DNA from: QGNO01 sp964493125
GTDB taxonomy: Bacteria; Chloroflexota; Dehalococcoidia; Lucifugimonadales; QGNO01
DNA length: 38,213 nt
Direction: 5' to 3'
Assembly: GCA_964493125.1 (NCBI GenBank)
Contig: CAZBMS010000010.1
Span: forward strand, 1-38,213
Position 1 is the stretch's first letter, and each line of letters begins with the position of its first letter. The notes beneath the pieces were generated by a model. The model was given only the letters and a program-made list of their open reading frames with translations, had not been told where the DNA came from and ran no database searches. The position numbers and the translations under genes are program-made. This document shows positions 17,034 through 24,652 of the stretch, piece after piece.

Positions 17034-17801
17034 ATGCCATACATAAACAATGACGGAATTTCAATTCACTATCATGTAGAGGGGGAAGGACCAGCTTTGG
17101 TGCTTCAACATGGACAAGGTGACAATATGCAGGCTTGGTATGATGCGGGGCATGTAGCAGCACTTAGAGATAGGTATAAATTGATACTAGTTGATGCTCG
17201 CGGACATGGGGGAAGTGACAAACCTTATTCGCCAGAGGCATATCATATAAGTCAGAACGTGGCGGATATCATTGCTATATTGGACGAGCTTTCGATAGAT
17301 AAATCTCACTATTGGGGTCATTCTATGGGTGGGCGCATTGGATTTGGTTGTGCGAAATATGCGGGCCCCAGATTCCACTCGTTGATAATTAGCAGTATGT
17401 CGCCATATAAGAGACCAAAGGTAGAGCGTGATGTAGCAATAGCCCAGTACAAGAAAGGTGTTGATGCGATAGTGTCCGAGCGTAGGGCAGAAGGGGATCT
17501 AACGCAGGAAGAAGAGGACAGAATTCGCGCGAATGATCCGTTGGCTCAGGCTGCGTCTCTAACTGCAGTGAGAGATTTTCCTGACCAAGTGGATACGCTT
17601 AAGTATATGACGATGCCCAGCTTGGTATACGTTGGTGAGCTAGATACTTTTTGGCGTCAGGGGCTCGAAAAATGTGTTGAGGATATACCGCGGGCCACAT
17701 TTGTGTTACTCCCTGGTTTGGGGCATCAGGAGGCTCTAGAGCGTGCTGATATAGTATTGCCACACGTTGAAAAGTTCTTGGAAGGGGTTGTAGAGTCTTA
17801 G
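17034..17801 (+). CDS. Alpha/beta-hydrolase fold protein
   Basis: A 255-residue serine hydrolase. The nucleophile elbow is GHSMGG (Ser97), with the likely acid Asp204 in VGELD and the base His231 in PGLGHQE. The oxyanion region HGQGD at residues 26-30 and DARGHGGS are family hallmarks. This group includes esterases, lactonases and C-C hydrolases; the substrate is not evident. No signal peptide, so cytoplasmic. ATG 17034 has AGAGG eight bases upstream. The gene is divergent from the crotonase/CoA-transferase operon, sharing a 177-bp region, so co-regulation with that pathway is possible. Confidence 0.92.
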   Translation: MPYINNDGISIHYHVEGEGPALVLQHGQGDNMQAWYDAGHVAALRDRYKLILVDARGHGGSDKPYSPEAYHISQNVADIIAILDELSIDKSHYWGHSMGGRIGFGCAKYAGPRFHSLIISSMSPYKRPKVERDVAIAQYKKGVDAIVSERRAEGDLTQEEEDRIRANDPLAQAASLTAVRDFPDQVDTLKYMTMPSLVYVGELDTFWRQGLEKCVEDIPRATFVLLPGLGHQEALERADIVLPHVEKFLEGVVES

Positions 17802-17829
17802 GAGTTGTGGTCTTTAATGGGTATACTCT

Positions 17830-17927
17830 TGGCGGGAGCGCGAGGGAGTCGAACCCACCATCCCGGCACATGGTCCGGGATCACCGGAGTTGAAGTCCGT
17901 GAGGGCCACCAGGCCCCATCCGCCCCC
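17830..17927 (-). tRNA. selC: tRNA-Sec (selenocysteine, anticodon UCA)
   Basis: A 98-nt tRNA on the minus strand, 5' end at 17927, with an encoded CCA at 17832-17830. Seen: a long acceptor stem (GGGGGCG against CGCTCCC with one G-U pair); a 6-bp D-stem GGGGCC/GGCCCT with a 4-nt TGGT loop; an anticodon loop CTTCAAC with T33 and anticodon TCA, which reads UGA; a long variable arm with a 7-bp stem ATCCCGG/CCGGGAT; and a T-loop TTCGACT. The 6-bp D-stem with a tetraloop, the long variable arm and the TCA anticodon together indicate selenocysteine and not serine. A few stem mismatches are present (acceptor pair 8, top of anticodon stem, one T-stem pair), so it may be divergent. Confidence 0.88.
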
Positions 17928-17935
17928 TTGAAAGC

Positions 17936-17971
17936 AAAAGAGCCATCGCTACTAACGCGATAGGCTCTTTT
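17936..17971. terminator. Bidirectional hairpin terminator between tRNA-Sec and trxA
   Basis: AAAAGAGCC (17936-17944) pairs with GGCTCTTTT (17963-17971), continued by ATCGC/GCGAT with a single-base bulge, around a 7-nt loop. Because of the A and T runs at the ends it can act on both strands: for trxA on the minus strand and for the alpha/beta hydrolase on the plus strand. It ends only nine bases from the tRNA 5' end. Confidence 0.82.
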
Positions 17972-17994
17972 ACCATATCGAAATTGATCTATAT

Positions 17995-18321
17995 TTAACT
18001 TATAGCATCTTCTAGTCGTTGCTTTAATGCTGCTTTTGGCACTGCACCTACTATTTGATCAACTGGGCTACCATCCTTGAAAACTAGCAAAGTTGGTATG
18101 CTTCGGATACCAAACTTGATCGCGATATTCTGTTCTGAATCTACATCAACCTTGGTAAAAGCTATCCGCCCGTCATACTCTTCAGCAAGTTCATCGACTA
18201 TAGGAGCTATCATTTTGCATGGCATGCACCAGTCTGCCCAGAAGTCCACAAGCACTGGGATGGACGATTTCTCCACCTGTTGCTCAAAGGTTTGTTCAGT
18301 TACTGCTACCGGATTTGCCAT
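17995..18321 (-). CDS. trxA: Thioredoxin
   Basis: A 108-residue classical thioredoxin, full family length. The redox site is WCMPC (Cys32, Cys35) in place of the usual WCGPC, so the redox potential may differ. The cis-Pro loop SIPTLLVFKDG, the buried Asp in LVDFWADW and the final GAVPKAALKQRL are all typical. It reduces protein disulfides in the cytoplasm. ATG is preceded by AAGGAGAAACT, a strong SD. A hairpin terminator follows the stop, so it is probably transcribed alone. Neighbours are a tRNA-Sec and a membrane-anchored unknown. Confidence 0.95.
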   Translation of the reverse strand: MANPVAVTEQTFEQQVEKSSIPVLVDFWADWCMPCKMIAPIVDELAEEYDGRIAFTKVDVDSEQNIAIKFGIRSIPTLLVFKDGSPVDQIVGAVPKAALKQRLEDAIS

Positions 18322-18374
18322 AGTTTCTCCTTATAATCGAAAGTAGTCTTTTTTGACTTGCTACGGGCGATGTT

Positions 18375-18402
18375 ATAGTAACATAGAGCCGATGTAATTC
18401 AA
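18375..18402 (-). promoter_or_regulatory. Candidate promoter of trxA
   Basis: On the minus strand TTGAAT (18402-18397), a 16-bp spacer and TACTAT (18380-18375) match the sigma-70 consensus at four of six positions each. It lies about 55 bp before the trxA ATG and after the upstream gene's stop region. Weak evidence. Confidence 0.35.
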
Positions 18403-18405
18403 GCT

Positions 18406-18993
18406 TTATCTCTTTCCAGAAAATGGCATGTATACATTGTCTCCAGTTTCCCAGATGAACTGATAATATTCGATGTCCTTTGGAACTTCAAAGAATAGCC
18501 AACCTACAAGTTCGCAAGGGGATCCGGCTGCGTCACAAATCTGATTCAATTGTATAGTGGGTGTTTCATCAGATCCATCTGCCCATAGGAATGGGACTAA
18601 TGATTCTTCCCCAGCTGCCTCTTTATCTATAGCAGTTCTTTGCTTAAAGGGATTCAGTGGTTGATAGTCTAGGAATTCGCTATCCCGAAGTCTCGCTGCA
18701 GTTTCAGTGATATCAAGTACTACAAATCCAGCTTGTTGATTACGAAGTTCTATATGGGCGCCAGCTATCATTTTGCCCTGCTGTGTTGGCCTTACAACGT
18801 AGTGGTTTTCTTCAATTGAATAGTGAACTTCTTCAACGAGGCGCATTTCTTTGACTCGTATTGTAAGTGCTTCACCAAATGCCCAGTCCGTCGCTTGGGA
18901 TGATCCGGTGTAAAAAATAGTAGCGACCGCGGTAATGGCTCCTATGGCTACTATCGCCACTATTAAATATATAAGGCGGTTTCGTGTAATCAT
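18406..18993 (-). CDS. Membrane-anchored hypothetical protein, 195 aa
   Basis: I do not recognise a confident family. Residues 7-28 form one hydrophobic segment (LIYLIVAIVAIGAITAVATI) after a short basic start, so the protein is a signal-anchored or exported protein with the bulk outside the membrane. The outer part is an all-beta-looking domain with alternating hydrophobics and segments like EAAGEESLVPFLWADGS and SPCELVGWLFFEVPKD, loosely resembling DUF4352-type immunoglobulin-like extracellular domains. Two cysteines (in QICDAAGSPC) could form a disulfide. It is followed by the trxA region and preceded 29 bp upstream by the cysteine desulfurase stop, so it may share a transcript with that gene. 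Confidence 0.7.
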   Translation of the reverse strand: MITRNRLIYLIVAIVAIGAITAVATIFYTGSSQATDWAFGEALTIRVKEMRLVEEVHYSIEENHYVVRPTQQGKMIAGAHIELRNQQAGFVVLDITETAARLRDSEFLDYQPLNPFKQRTAIDKEAAGEESLVPFLWADGSDETPTIQLNQICDAAGSPCELVGWLFFEVPKDIEYYQFIWETGDNVYMPFSGKR

Positions 18994-19022
18994 ATTCTTT
19001 GCTCTTTAGTATAAAGCTTAAT

Positions 19023-20225
19023 TTATTGTGGACCTGTTGTCGATATGGATGACATAGATCGTAAACTTCCTACCAAATCTGTTAACAATGTAAGAACTCT
19101 CGATACATCTTCATGTGTATTGTCACGACCCAATGTTAACCTGAGGCTACTTTGCGCAAGTTCCTCTGATAAGCCTAGCGCCATTAGTACATGCGATGGT
19201 TCTAGGGACGCTGAAGTACAAGCACTCCCACTTGAAGCCGCTATCCCCTCCAAATCTAGACCTAGGAGTAAAGATTCTCCTTCTACATGTTGAAAGGAAA
19301 AATTGACGTTGTTTGGAAGTCGCTTTGAACGATGGCCATTGAGGTGTGCGTTTGGAATATTCTTTGTTATCCCATTTATCAGATCATCTCTTAATTTTTC
19401 TGTATGCGTTCCTAACGACTGTCTTTCATAAGAAGCCAACTGCAAAGCTTTTGCAGTACCTGATATTCCAGCGACATTTTCTGTGCCAGCCCGCCTTTGT
19501 CGCTCTTGCCCACCACCCACGCTTTGAGGTGTAAAAGGTGTCCCTCTCCTTACATAAAGGACGCCCATACCTTTCGGCCCGTGGAATTTGTGAGCCGACA
19601 GACTCAACATATCAACTCCGAGTTTGTCTACTCCAATTTCTAGATATCCAGCTGCCTGTACTGCATCGGTATGAAATGTGATTTGTGTCCCCAAGGAGTG
19701 CGATCGGTCTTTGATAATTTTTGAAGCTTCGGAAATAGGAAGGATTGTTCCTATTTCGTTGTTTGCATAAATTAGACTTACAAGAATGGTTTGTCCTGTT
19801 ATGGCTTTTTCCAGATCCATTAGGTTGATCAATCCATAACTGTCTACCGGTAGGTACGTTACTTTATATCCAAACTGTTCAAGCATATGGCATGCATTGA
19901 GCACCGCATGATGCTCTACACTTGTAGTTATAATGTGATTGCCTTCAGGCCTTGATCCCATCGCAGAACCAAGAAGTGCGGTATTGTCCGATTCGGTACC
20001 GCCACTAGTGAAAATGATTTCACTAGGCCTACAACCTAAGATGTCCGCAACTATATCCCTGGATTCGTCGACTGCTTTTCGGGATTCTTGTGCGAGTGAA
20101 TAAATGCTGGAAGGATTACCGTAAACTTCCCGTAAATAGGGAAGCATGGCATCTAGGACTTCCGGTCGCACTTGTGTTGTCGCCGCGTAGTCCATATAAA
20201 CGAATTCTCTGGAAGTATTCAACAT
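19023..20225 (-). CDS. Cysteine desulfurase (NifS/IscS family)
   Basis: A 400-residue PLP enzyme that removes sulfur from cysteine for Fe-S clusters, thiolated tRNA or other sulfur carriers. Seen: MDYAATT at the N-terminus, SGGTESDN, the PLP lysine Lys213 in SAHKFHGPKG, and the active-site Cys336 in SSGSACTSAS, a long loop typical of group I (IscS/NifS) enzymes. The predicted ATG has no clear SD; the ATG ten codons downstream (Met11 of MDYAATT) is an alternative start. No IscU or Fe-S assembly gene is next to it. With a tRNA-Sec 1.1 kb away, a role in delivering selenium is possible but unproven. Confidence 0.93.
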   Translation of the reverse strand: MLNTSREFVYMDYAATTQVRPEVLDAMLPYLREVYGNPSSIYSLAQESRKAVDESRDIVADILGCRPSEIIFTSGGTESDNTALLGSAMGSRPEGNHIITTSVEHHAVLNACHMLEQFGYKVTYLPVDSYGLINLMDLEKAITGQTILVSLIYANNEIGTILPISEASKIIKDRSHSLGTQITFHTDAVQAAGYLEIGVDKLGVDMLSLSAHKFHGPKGMGVLYVRRGTPFTPQSVGGGQERQRRAGTENVAGISGTAKALQLASYERQSLGTHTEKLRDDLINGITKNIPNAHLNGHRSKRLPNNVNFSFQHVEGESLLLGLDLEGIAASSGSACTSASLEPSHVLMALGLSEELAQSSLRLTLGRDNTHEDVSRVLTLLTDLVGSLRSMSSISTTGPQ

Positions 20226-20333
20226 GGTCGTTGATTCTACAACAATAAAGGACGCAGTAGCTCGATGGATTTAAATATAGCGAGTCGCCCCACAAATTTG
20301 GGGGGCTTGTATAAGGGTAACTCAGCTATTCAA

Positions 20334-20549
20334 TTACCCCTTGTCGGGTATGCTGACCCACTTGACCCCTGACGAATCCTTCATAATATCTTGTTCGGTT
20401 ATATCTGCTCTTATAGATACCAACGTCGCATTAGGGTCATTAGTTACCAATTTCCATTCTGGTTCCTCTGGAAGCCAATAAGGGGATGTTATTCGTACTA
20501 CTGTCCCTTCGCTGGGGTTTACGTATATTCCAATTTTGTCTCTGTCCAT
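20334..20549 (-). CDS. Small hypothetical protein, 71 aa
   Basis: I do not recognise this protein. It is supported by a strong SD, GGGAGG, seven bases before the ATG. The product is small, acidic to neutral, without signal peptide or cysteine, and looks like a compact beta-rich domain (GTVVRITSPYW, EWKLVTNDPNATLVSIRA). It lies 74 bp downstream of glmS in the same direction and 108 bp before the cysteine desulfurase start. Short upstream distance from glmS allows co-transcription. Function unknown. Confidence 0.65.
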   Translation of the reverse strand: MDRDKIGIYVNPSEGTVVRITSPYWLPEEPEWKLVTNDPNATLVSIRADITEQDIMKDSSGVKWVSIPDKG

Positions 20550-20623
20550 AAGAATCCTCCCGAAAGGTCATGTTACTCCACTAAAAACTTAGTTTCAATA
20601 ATTTCTATGATCCCCGTTGAAAA

Positions 20624-22468
20624 CTACTCCACAGTAACTGTCTTAGCTAGGTTTCGTGGTTGATCTACGTCACAGCCTCTAAGTACAGCAATATGATAGG
20701 CCAGCAATTGTAACGGAACTACAGAAATAATTGCGCTGAGAAGGTACGGGACTTCAGGGATCTCGATGAAGTCATCTGCTACTCCTTTGAGGTTCGTGTT
20801 GCCTTCAGTAATTATGGCTATCACTTTTCCTCCTCGAGCTTTGACCTCCTGCACGTTTCCTTCCATCTTGTCGTATAGGTCGTCATTCGGTGCCACTACG
20901 ACTACGGGCATCTGTCGGTCTATCAAAGCTATTGGACCATGCTTCATCTCACCGGCTGCAAACCCCTCTGCGTGAATGTAGCTCACCTCTTTGAGTTTTA
21001 ATGCACCTTCCAAGGCCACCGGCATATTTATTCCACGGCCCAAATACATAACATTGTCATATTGAAATAGTGTTTGAGCTAATTTAATAATTTCATTTTC
21101 ACCTTGTAATACTTGTCCAACCAAACGTGGAATAGACGACAGATCTTGTAGCAGTTTACTCATAAGATCATTGTCGATTAGTCCTCTGCGTTTACCTAAG
21201 TGAGTCGCAATCAGAAAAAGTGCTACCAAGGACCCAGTGAACGTTTTTGTGCTGGCAACTCCTAATTCTGGGCCTACTCCCAAGTGTACAGTTGCATCTA
21301 CTATTCGCGTTGCTTGGCTTTCTTGCACGTTGCATACAGCTATCTGCTTACATTTTTTCTCTTTTGCTTTTTCTATTGCGGCAAGGGTATCGGCTGTCTC
21401 GCCTGACTGACTCACAGATATGACGAGGGTATGATCGTCCATAACCGGGTCCCTATAACGCATTTCAGAGCTGTTTTCTACTTCTGTCGGTAATCCTGCT
21501 AAGGTCTCTATATAATGGCGACCCACATGTGCTGCCAATAGACTCGTACCCATACCTGTCAGAATGACTCTATTCAGTCGATTTATTTCTGAATCAGAGA
21601 AGGACAAACCTCGTAAATTCACTTCTGGTGGATCTAGCGATAATTTACCAGCTAGGGTTTGAAACAAAGCTTGAGGCTGCTCCATAATTTCCTTGAGCAT
21701 GAAGTGCTTGAGGCCTCCTTTGGCTATTGCAATATCATCGTAGGGCGCTTTTTGAGTTACCTTGTCAATGATTTTGCCATCAAGGTTCTTATATTGAACT
21801 TGATTGGATTGCACAATCGCTACTTCTCCTGGGCCGATGTAAGTAACTTGCGATGTGTGTGGCAGGAATGCTGGTAGGTCGCTAGCCAAGTAAGTCTCAC
21901 TTGATCCGTAACCGATCGCAAGCCCTCCAGCGTTACCTAGTCGAAATGCTATTAGCTTATCTGGATGGCTCGTGTGCATAGCAATGACAGCTTGGGCTCC
22001 CTTGATTAATATAGCAGTACTCGAAACTGCCTCTTCAAAAGATTTCCCATTTAGCATGAAAGATTCTATGAGGTGAGGTATCACTTCAGTATCTGTCTCA
22101 GATGTGAAAGTATGTCCTTCATTTTGGAGTTGAAATTTAAGGTCAAGGTAGTTTTCTACAATGCCATTATGAACAACTATCACATTGCTATTACAGTCTA
22201 CTTGGGGGTGTGCATTTGGTTGTTTAGGGCTGCCATGCGTAGCCCATCGCGTGTGTCCAAGCCCTGCTGTGCCGTTAGGAAAATTACCATTGAGAGCTCC
22301 TATCAGAGCATCAAGTTTCCCTGGAACCTTATGAATATTCGCGACACCTGTGCTGTCGATAACTGCTATTCCAGAACTATCGTATCCTCTATATTCTAGA
22401 CGCTTTAATCCCTCCAGCAATATTGGTGTAGCTTGATCTTTGCCTATGTAACCTATGATTCCGCACAT
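20624..22468 (-). CDS. glmS: Glutamine-fructose-6-phosphate aminotransferase (isomerizing)
   Basis: Makes glucosamine-6-phosphate from fructose-6-phosphate and glutamine, the first step to UDP-GlcNAc for the cell envelope. The 614-residue length is standard. The N-terminal MCGIIGY exposes Cys2 as the glutaminase nucleophile after Met removal; GHTRWATHG and HNGIVENY are glutaminase hallmarks. Two SIS sugar-isomerase domains follow (SQSGETADT; EGALKLKEVSYIHAEG), and the C-terminus DQPRNLAKTVTVE is highly conserved. The ATG has no evident SD. The 56 bp upstream is far too short for a glmS ribozyme. It follows plsC- and cmk-like genes in the same direction. Confidence 0.97.
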   Translation of the reverse strand: MCGIIGYIGKDQATPILLEGLKRLEYRGYDSSGIAVIDSTGVANIHKVPGKLDALIGALNGNFPNGTAGLGHTRWATHGSPKQPNAHPQVDCNSNVIVVHNGIVENYLDLKFQLQNEGHTFTSETDTEVIPHLIESFMLNGKSFEEAVSSTAILIKGAQAVIAMHTSHPDKLIAFRLGNAGGLAIGYGSSETYLASDLPAFLPHTSQVTYIGPGEVAIVQSNQVQYKNLDGKIIDKVTQKAPYDDIAIAKGGLKHFMLKEIMEQPQALFQTLAGKLSLDPPEVNLRGLSFSDSEINRLNRVILTGMGTSLLAAHVGRHYIETLAGLPTEVENSSEMRYRDPVMDDHTLVISVSQSGETADTLAAIEKAKEKKCKQIAVCNVQESQATRIVDATVHLGVGPELGVASTKTFTGSLVALFLIATHLGKRRGLIDNDLMSKLLQDLSSIPRLVGQVLQGENEIIKLAQTLFQYDNVMYLGRGINMPVALEGALKLKEVSYIHAEGFAAGEMKHGPIALIDRQMPVVVVAPNDDLYDKMEGNVQEVKARGGKVIAIITEGNTNLKGVADDFIEIPEVPYLLSAIISVVPLQLLAYHIAVLRGCDVDQPRNLAKTVTVE

Positions 22469-22524
22469 AATTTTTAGAGCTAATATTAGTATTCCTGGAA
22501 GACCGTAAGGATTTTCCGAAAAAT

Positions 22525-23163
22525 CTAACTTTTTTTACTGTACACACCTCTATATGTTTCGGGAAGCAACACTGCAACCCGGTTCATCACTATGTCAGTT
22601 AAGGAGTTCAGCACCGATGGTGTAACTTTACCTTCTAAAGTTGGAAGGCTGAATGGATCACCGATGGTCACTTTGAGATGTGTCAGGGGGAAGAACAATC
22701 TTTTAAATGATCTGGCGTTCTCGGTTCCAGTTATTGCCACTGGCAGAATAGGTGCGTTAGCTTTTAGTGCTAGGTACGCTACGCCGCTACTTCCTTGACC
22801 CATTGCGTGTGGATGCCTAGATCCCTCTGGGAATATTGCGACTACTTCTTCTTGGTTTAGTTTTTTTAATAACCCTCTAATTAAATCTATATCTTTCCCA
22901 TCTTTGTCGGCAGGATAGGACTGCCATTTTCGCATAAACCACCGTGCAATAGGGTTTCGGAAAAGTTCTCGTTTAGCTACTAAATTAAGTGGCCTATTCA
23001 TGGCAGCTACAAGTACGGGTGGATCGGCATTAGATTGATGGTTTGCTACTACGATTAAGCGACCACGAGGTGGTATGGCTTCTTGTCCTATAACTTCCCA
23101 TCTTCCAAAAGTGTAAAAGCAGAACTTTGCGAGTAGTCTGCTAGCTTTGTATACGATGTTCAC
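22525..23163 (-). CDS. 1-acyl-sn-glycerol-3-phosphate acyltransferase (PlsC-type)
   Basis: A 212-residue acyltransferase of the LPLAT/PlsC family, which acylates lysophosphatidic acid at the membrane. The HX4D catalytic motif is NHQSNAD (His42, Asp47) and the glycerol-phosphate-binding motif is FPEGSRHP; VAITGTENA matches the fourth motif region. It starts at GTG 23163, overlapping the cmk stop by four bases (GTGA), so translation is coupled. The fusion-like cmk-plsC order is a common bacterial arrangement. The C-terminus is short and polar. Confidence 0.92.
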   Translation of the reverse strand: MNIVYKASRLLAKFCFYTFGRWEVIGQEAIPPRGRLIVVANHQSNADPPVLVAAMNRPLNLVAKRELFRNPIARWFMRKWQSYPADKDGKDIDLIRGLLKKLNQEEVVAIFPEGSRHPHAMGQGSSGVAYLALKANAPILPVAITGTENARSFKRLFFPLTHLKVTIGDPFSLPTLEGKVTPSVLNSLTDIVMNRVAVLLPETYRGVYSKKS

Positions 23164-23831
23164 GTCGATTCCTTAACTATTCGTAGTATCCAATCTACCA
23201 CTTGATCCAGTGACAGATCATCTGTATGTATAATGTGCGCATCTTCTGCAGGAACCACTGGGCCAACTGCTCTACTCTTATCTTGCAAGTCTCTTGACTC
23301 TAGAGATCGTAATATGTCGTCGAAAGATGGAGAATTGTCCGTTTCTTGTTCCTCGTGTCGTCTTAAAGCTCTAATTCTGGGAGACGCAGTAAGGAAAATC
23401 TTATGTTTCGCAGTTGGAAGCACTACGGTTCCGATATCTCTACCAGCCATCACAATAGAATTATCTTTCGCGAGGAGGCGTTGCTGGATCACCATTTTTT
23501 CTCTTACGGCCGGCACTCTAGAGACGCTAGAAACGTGCATCTCTACTTTTGGATCGTGCAAATATGGAGTGGAATTCCAGTCTCCTAAGTAAACAACTCC
23601 CTCCCCTTTATTGTCGAAGTTAACTACGATGATATTTTCCGCTGTGAGCCTCACTAATGTATCGGCATCGTTTGGGTCTATATTATTGTTAACCGCCGCC
23701 CAAGTGAGGGCTCGGTACATTAGACCTGTGTCCAGAAATTTGTAACTAAGGCGATTTGCAATTATTCGACCAACGGATGTTTTCCCAGACGCAACTTCGC
23801 CGTCAATGGCTATCGCTATTATCTCGTCCAT
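23160..23831 (-). CDS. cmk: Cytidylate kinase
   Basis: Phosphorylates CMP and dCMP with ATP. 223 residues, typical length. The P-loop is DGEVASGKTSVG, a variant of the usual DGPAGSGKS with Glu-Val after Gly. FLDTGLMYRALTW, the CMP-binding AGRDIGTVVLP and the C-terminal HTDDLSLDQVVDWI are family hallmarks. The ATG lies 83 bp from the divergent PAP2 gene, and a good promoter occupies that gap. It heads a likely operon cmk-plsC-glmS. Confidence 0.95.
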   Translation of the reverse strand: MDEIIAIAIDGEVASGKTSVGRIIANRLSYKFLDTGLMYRALTWAAVNNNIDPNDADTLVRLTAENIIVVNFDNKGEGVVYLGDWNSTPYLHDPKVEMHVSSVSRVPAVREKMVIQQRLLAKDNSIVMAGRDIGTVVLPTAKHKIFLTASPRIRALRRHEEQETDNSPSFDDILRSLESRDLQDKSRAVGPVVPAEDAHIIHTDDLSLDQVVDWILRIVKEST

Positions 23832-23861
23832 ATTTTTAAATTTCTAACCTCTTTGAACACG

Positions 23862-23890
23862 ATTATAAGTGTGTATAACTCGTCACACAA
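23862..23890 (-). promoter_or_regulatory. Candidate promoter of the cmk operon
   Basis: On the minus strand TTGTGT (23890-23885), a 17-bp spacer and a perfect TATAAT (23867-23862) precede the cmk ATG by about 30 bp. Spacing is ideal and the -10 is consensus; the -35 matches three of six. Confidence 0.55.
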
Positions 23891-23914
23891 TATTGTTGGT
23901 GTTTGTATTAACGG

Positions 23915-24562
23915 ATGTGTATAGTGGCGGTTCCAGTCATGTATAGGAAAAGACACATCAGGGTCGCTATATTCCTACTTATAGGCATTATTATGTCGAG
24001 TTGGGTTATGTTTTACCATAGAATACCAGGCGACCAAGCGATTTTAGAGTTGGTTGAATCTATGTCTTCCAATTCATTGGATACCCCAATGGAAATAGGC
24101 AGAAATCTTGGTGGAGTTTGGGTCAATCTTGGAGCACTAATACTTATAGTTACTGCATTTGCGTGGAAGAAATGTTTCAGAACCGGGTTAATTTTCCTCG
24201 GTGTAATTCCTGCCAGTATGGGGATTTACATATTGAAATACCTTATTGATCGTCCGCGCCCGAACGCAGATCATATTTCCTTTGTTGAGGCTTCAACCAC
24301 AGGCAGCTTTCCGAGTGGGCATGCTTATCAGACCATTCTACTTGCAATACTTACAGTAGGATTGGTTTTGCCACTAGTTCCTTACAGAGTAATCAGAATC
24401 CTCATTGGGTTATTAATATTGTGTTTAGTGGGTTCGGTGGCTTTGTCCAGTATCTATTTAGGATTTCATTGGCCAAGCGACATATTGGGGTCATTTATAT
24501 TTGCATTTCCTTCAGCAGCCTTATTAATTAGGTTAGGTCGAAGTATCAAGATAAACGACTAG
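23915..24562 (+). CDS. PAP2-family membrane phosphatase
   Basis: A 215-residue integral membrane acid phosphatase with about six hydrophobic segments. The three PAP2 motifs are present: KYLIDRPRP (KX6RP), GSFPSGHA (PSGH) and SSIYLGFHWPSD (SRX5HX3D-type, with Ser in place of Arg at the second position). Enzymes of this family remove phosphate from phosphatidic acid, phosphatidylglycerol phosphate or undecaprenyl pyrophosphate. A conserved upstream SD is lacking, so the exact start is uncertain; a GTG shortly after ATG 23915 is an alternative. It is divergent from cmk-plsC, which fits envelope lipid metabolism. Confidence 0.88.
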   Translation: MCIVAVPVMYRKRHIRVAIFLLIGIIMSSWVMFYHRIPGDQAILELVESMSSNSLDTPMEIGRNLGGVWVNLGALILIVTAFAWKKCFRTGLIFLGVIPASMGIYILKYLIDRPRPNADHISFVEASTTGSFPSGHAYQTILLAILTVGLVLPLVPYRVIRILIGLLILCLVGSVALSSIYLGFHWPSDILGSFIFAFPSAALLIRLGRSIKIND

Positions 24563-24652
24563 CGCTTATATTTATTTGAAATGCCAAATTGCACTTTGAT
24601 TCAGCGCTACGGCGATTTATTGACGATAGTCATCAATCTTTAATTCGGAGAT

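Noticed and set aside
17995..18321. Thioredoxin as a selenoprotein
   Set aside because: The redox motif is encoded by two cysteine codons without an in-frame TGA.
20283..20308. Hairpin CCCCA/TGGGG as terminator of the glmS-side transcript
   Set aside because: The stem is only about five base pairs with unequal C and G runs and there is no U tract on the minus strand; too weak to call.
22469..22524. A glmS ribozyme upstream of glmS
   Set aside because: The gap is only 56 bp between plsC and glmS, too short for the ribozyme, and shows no matching structure.
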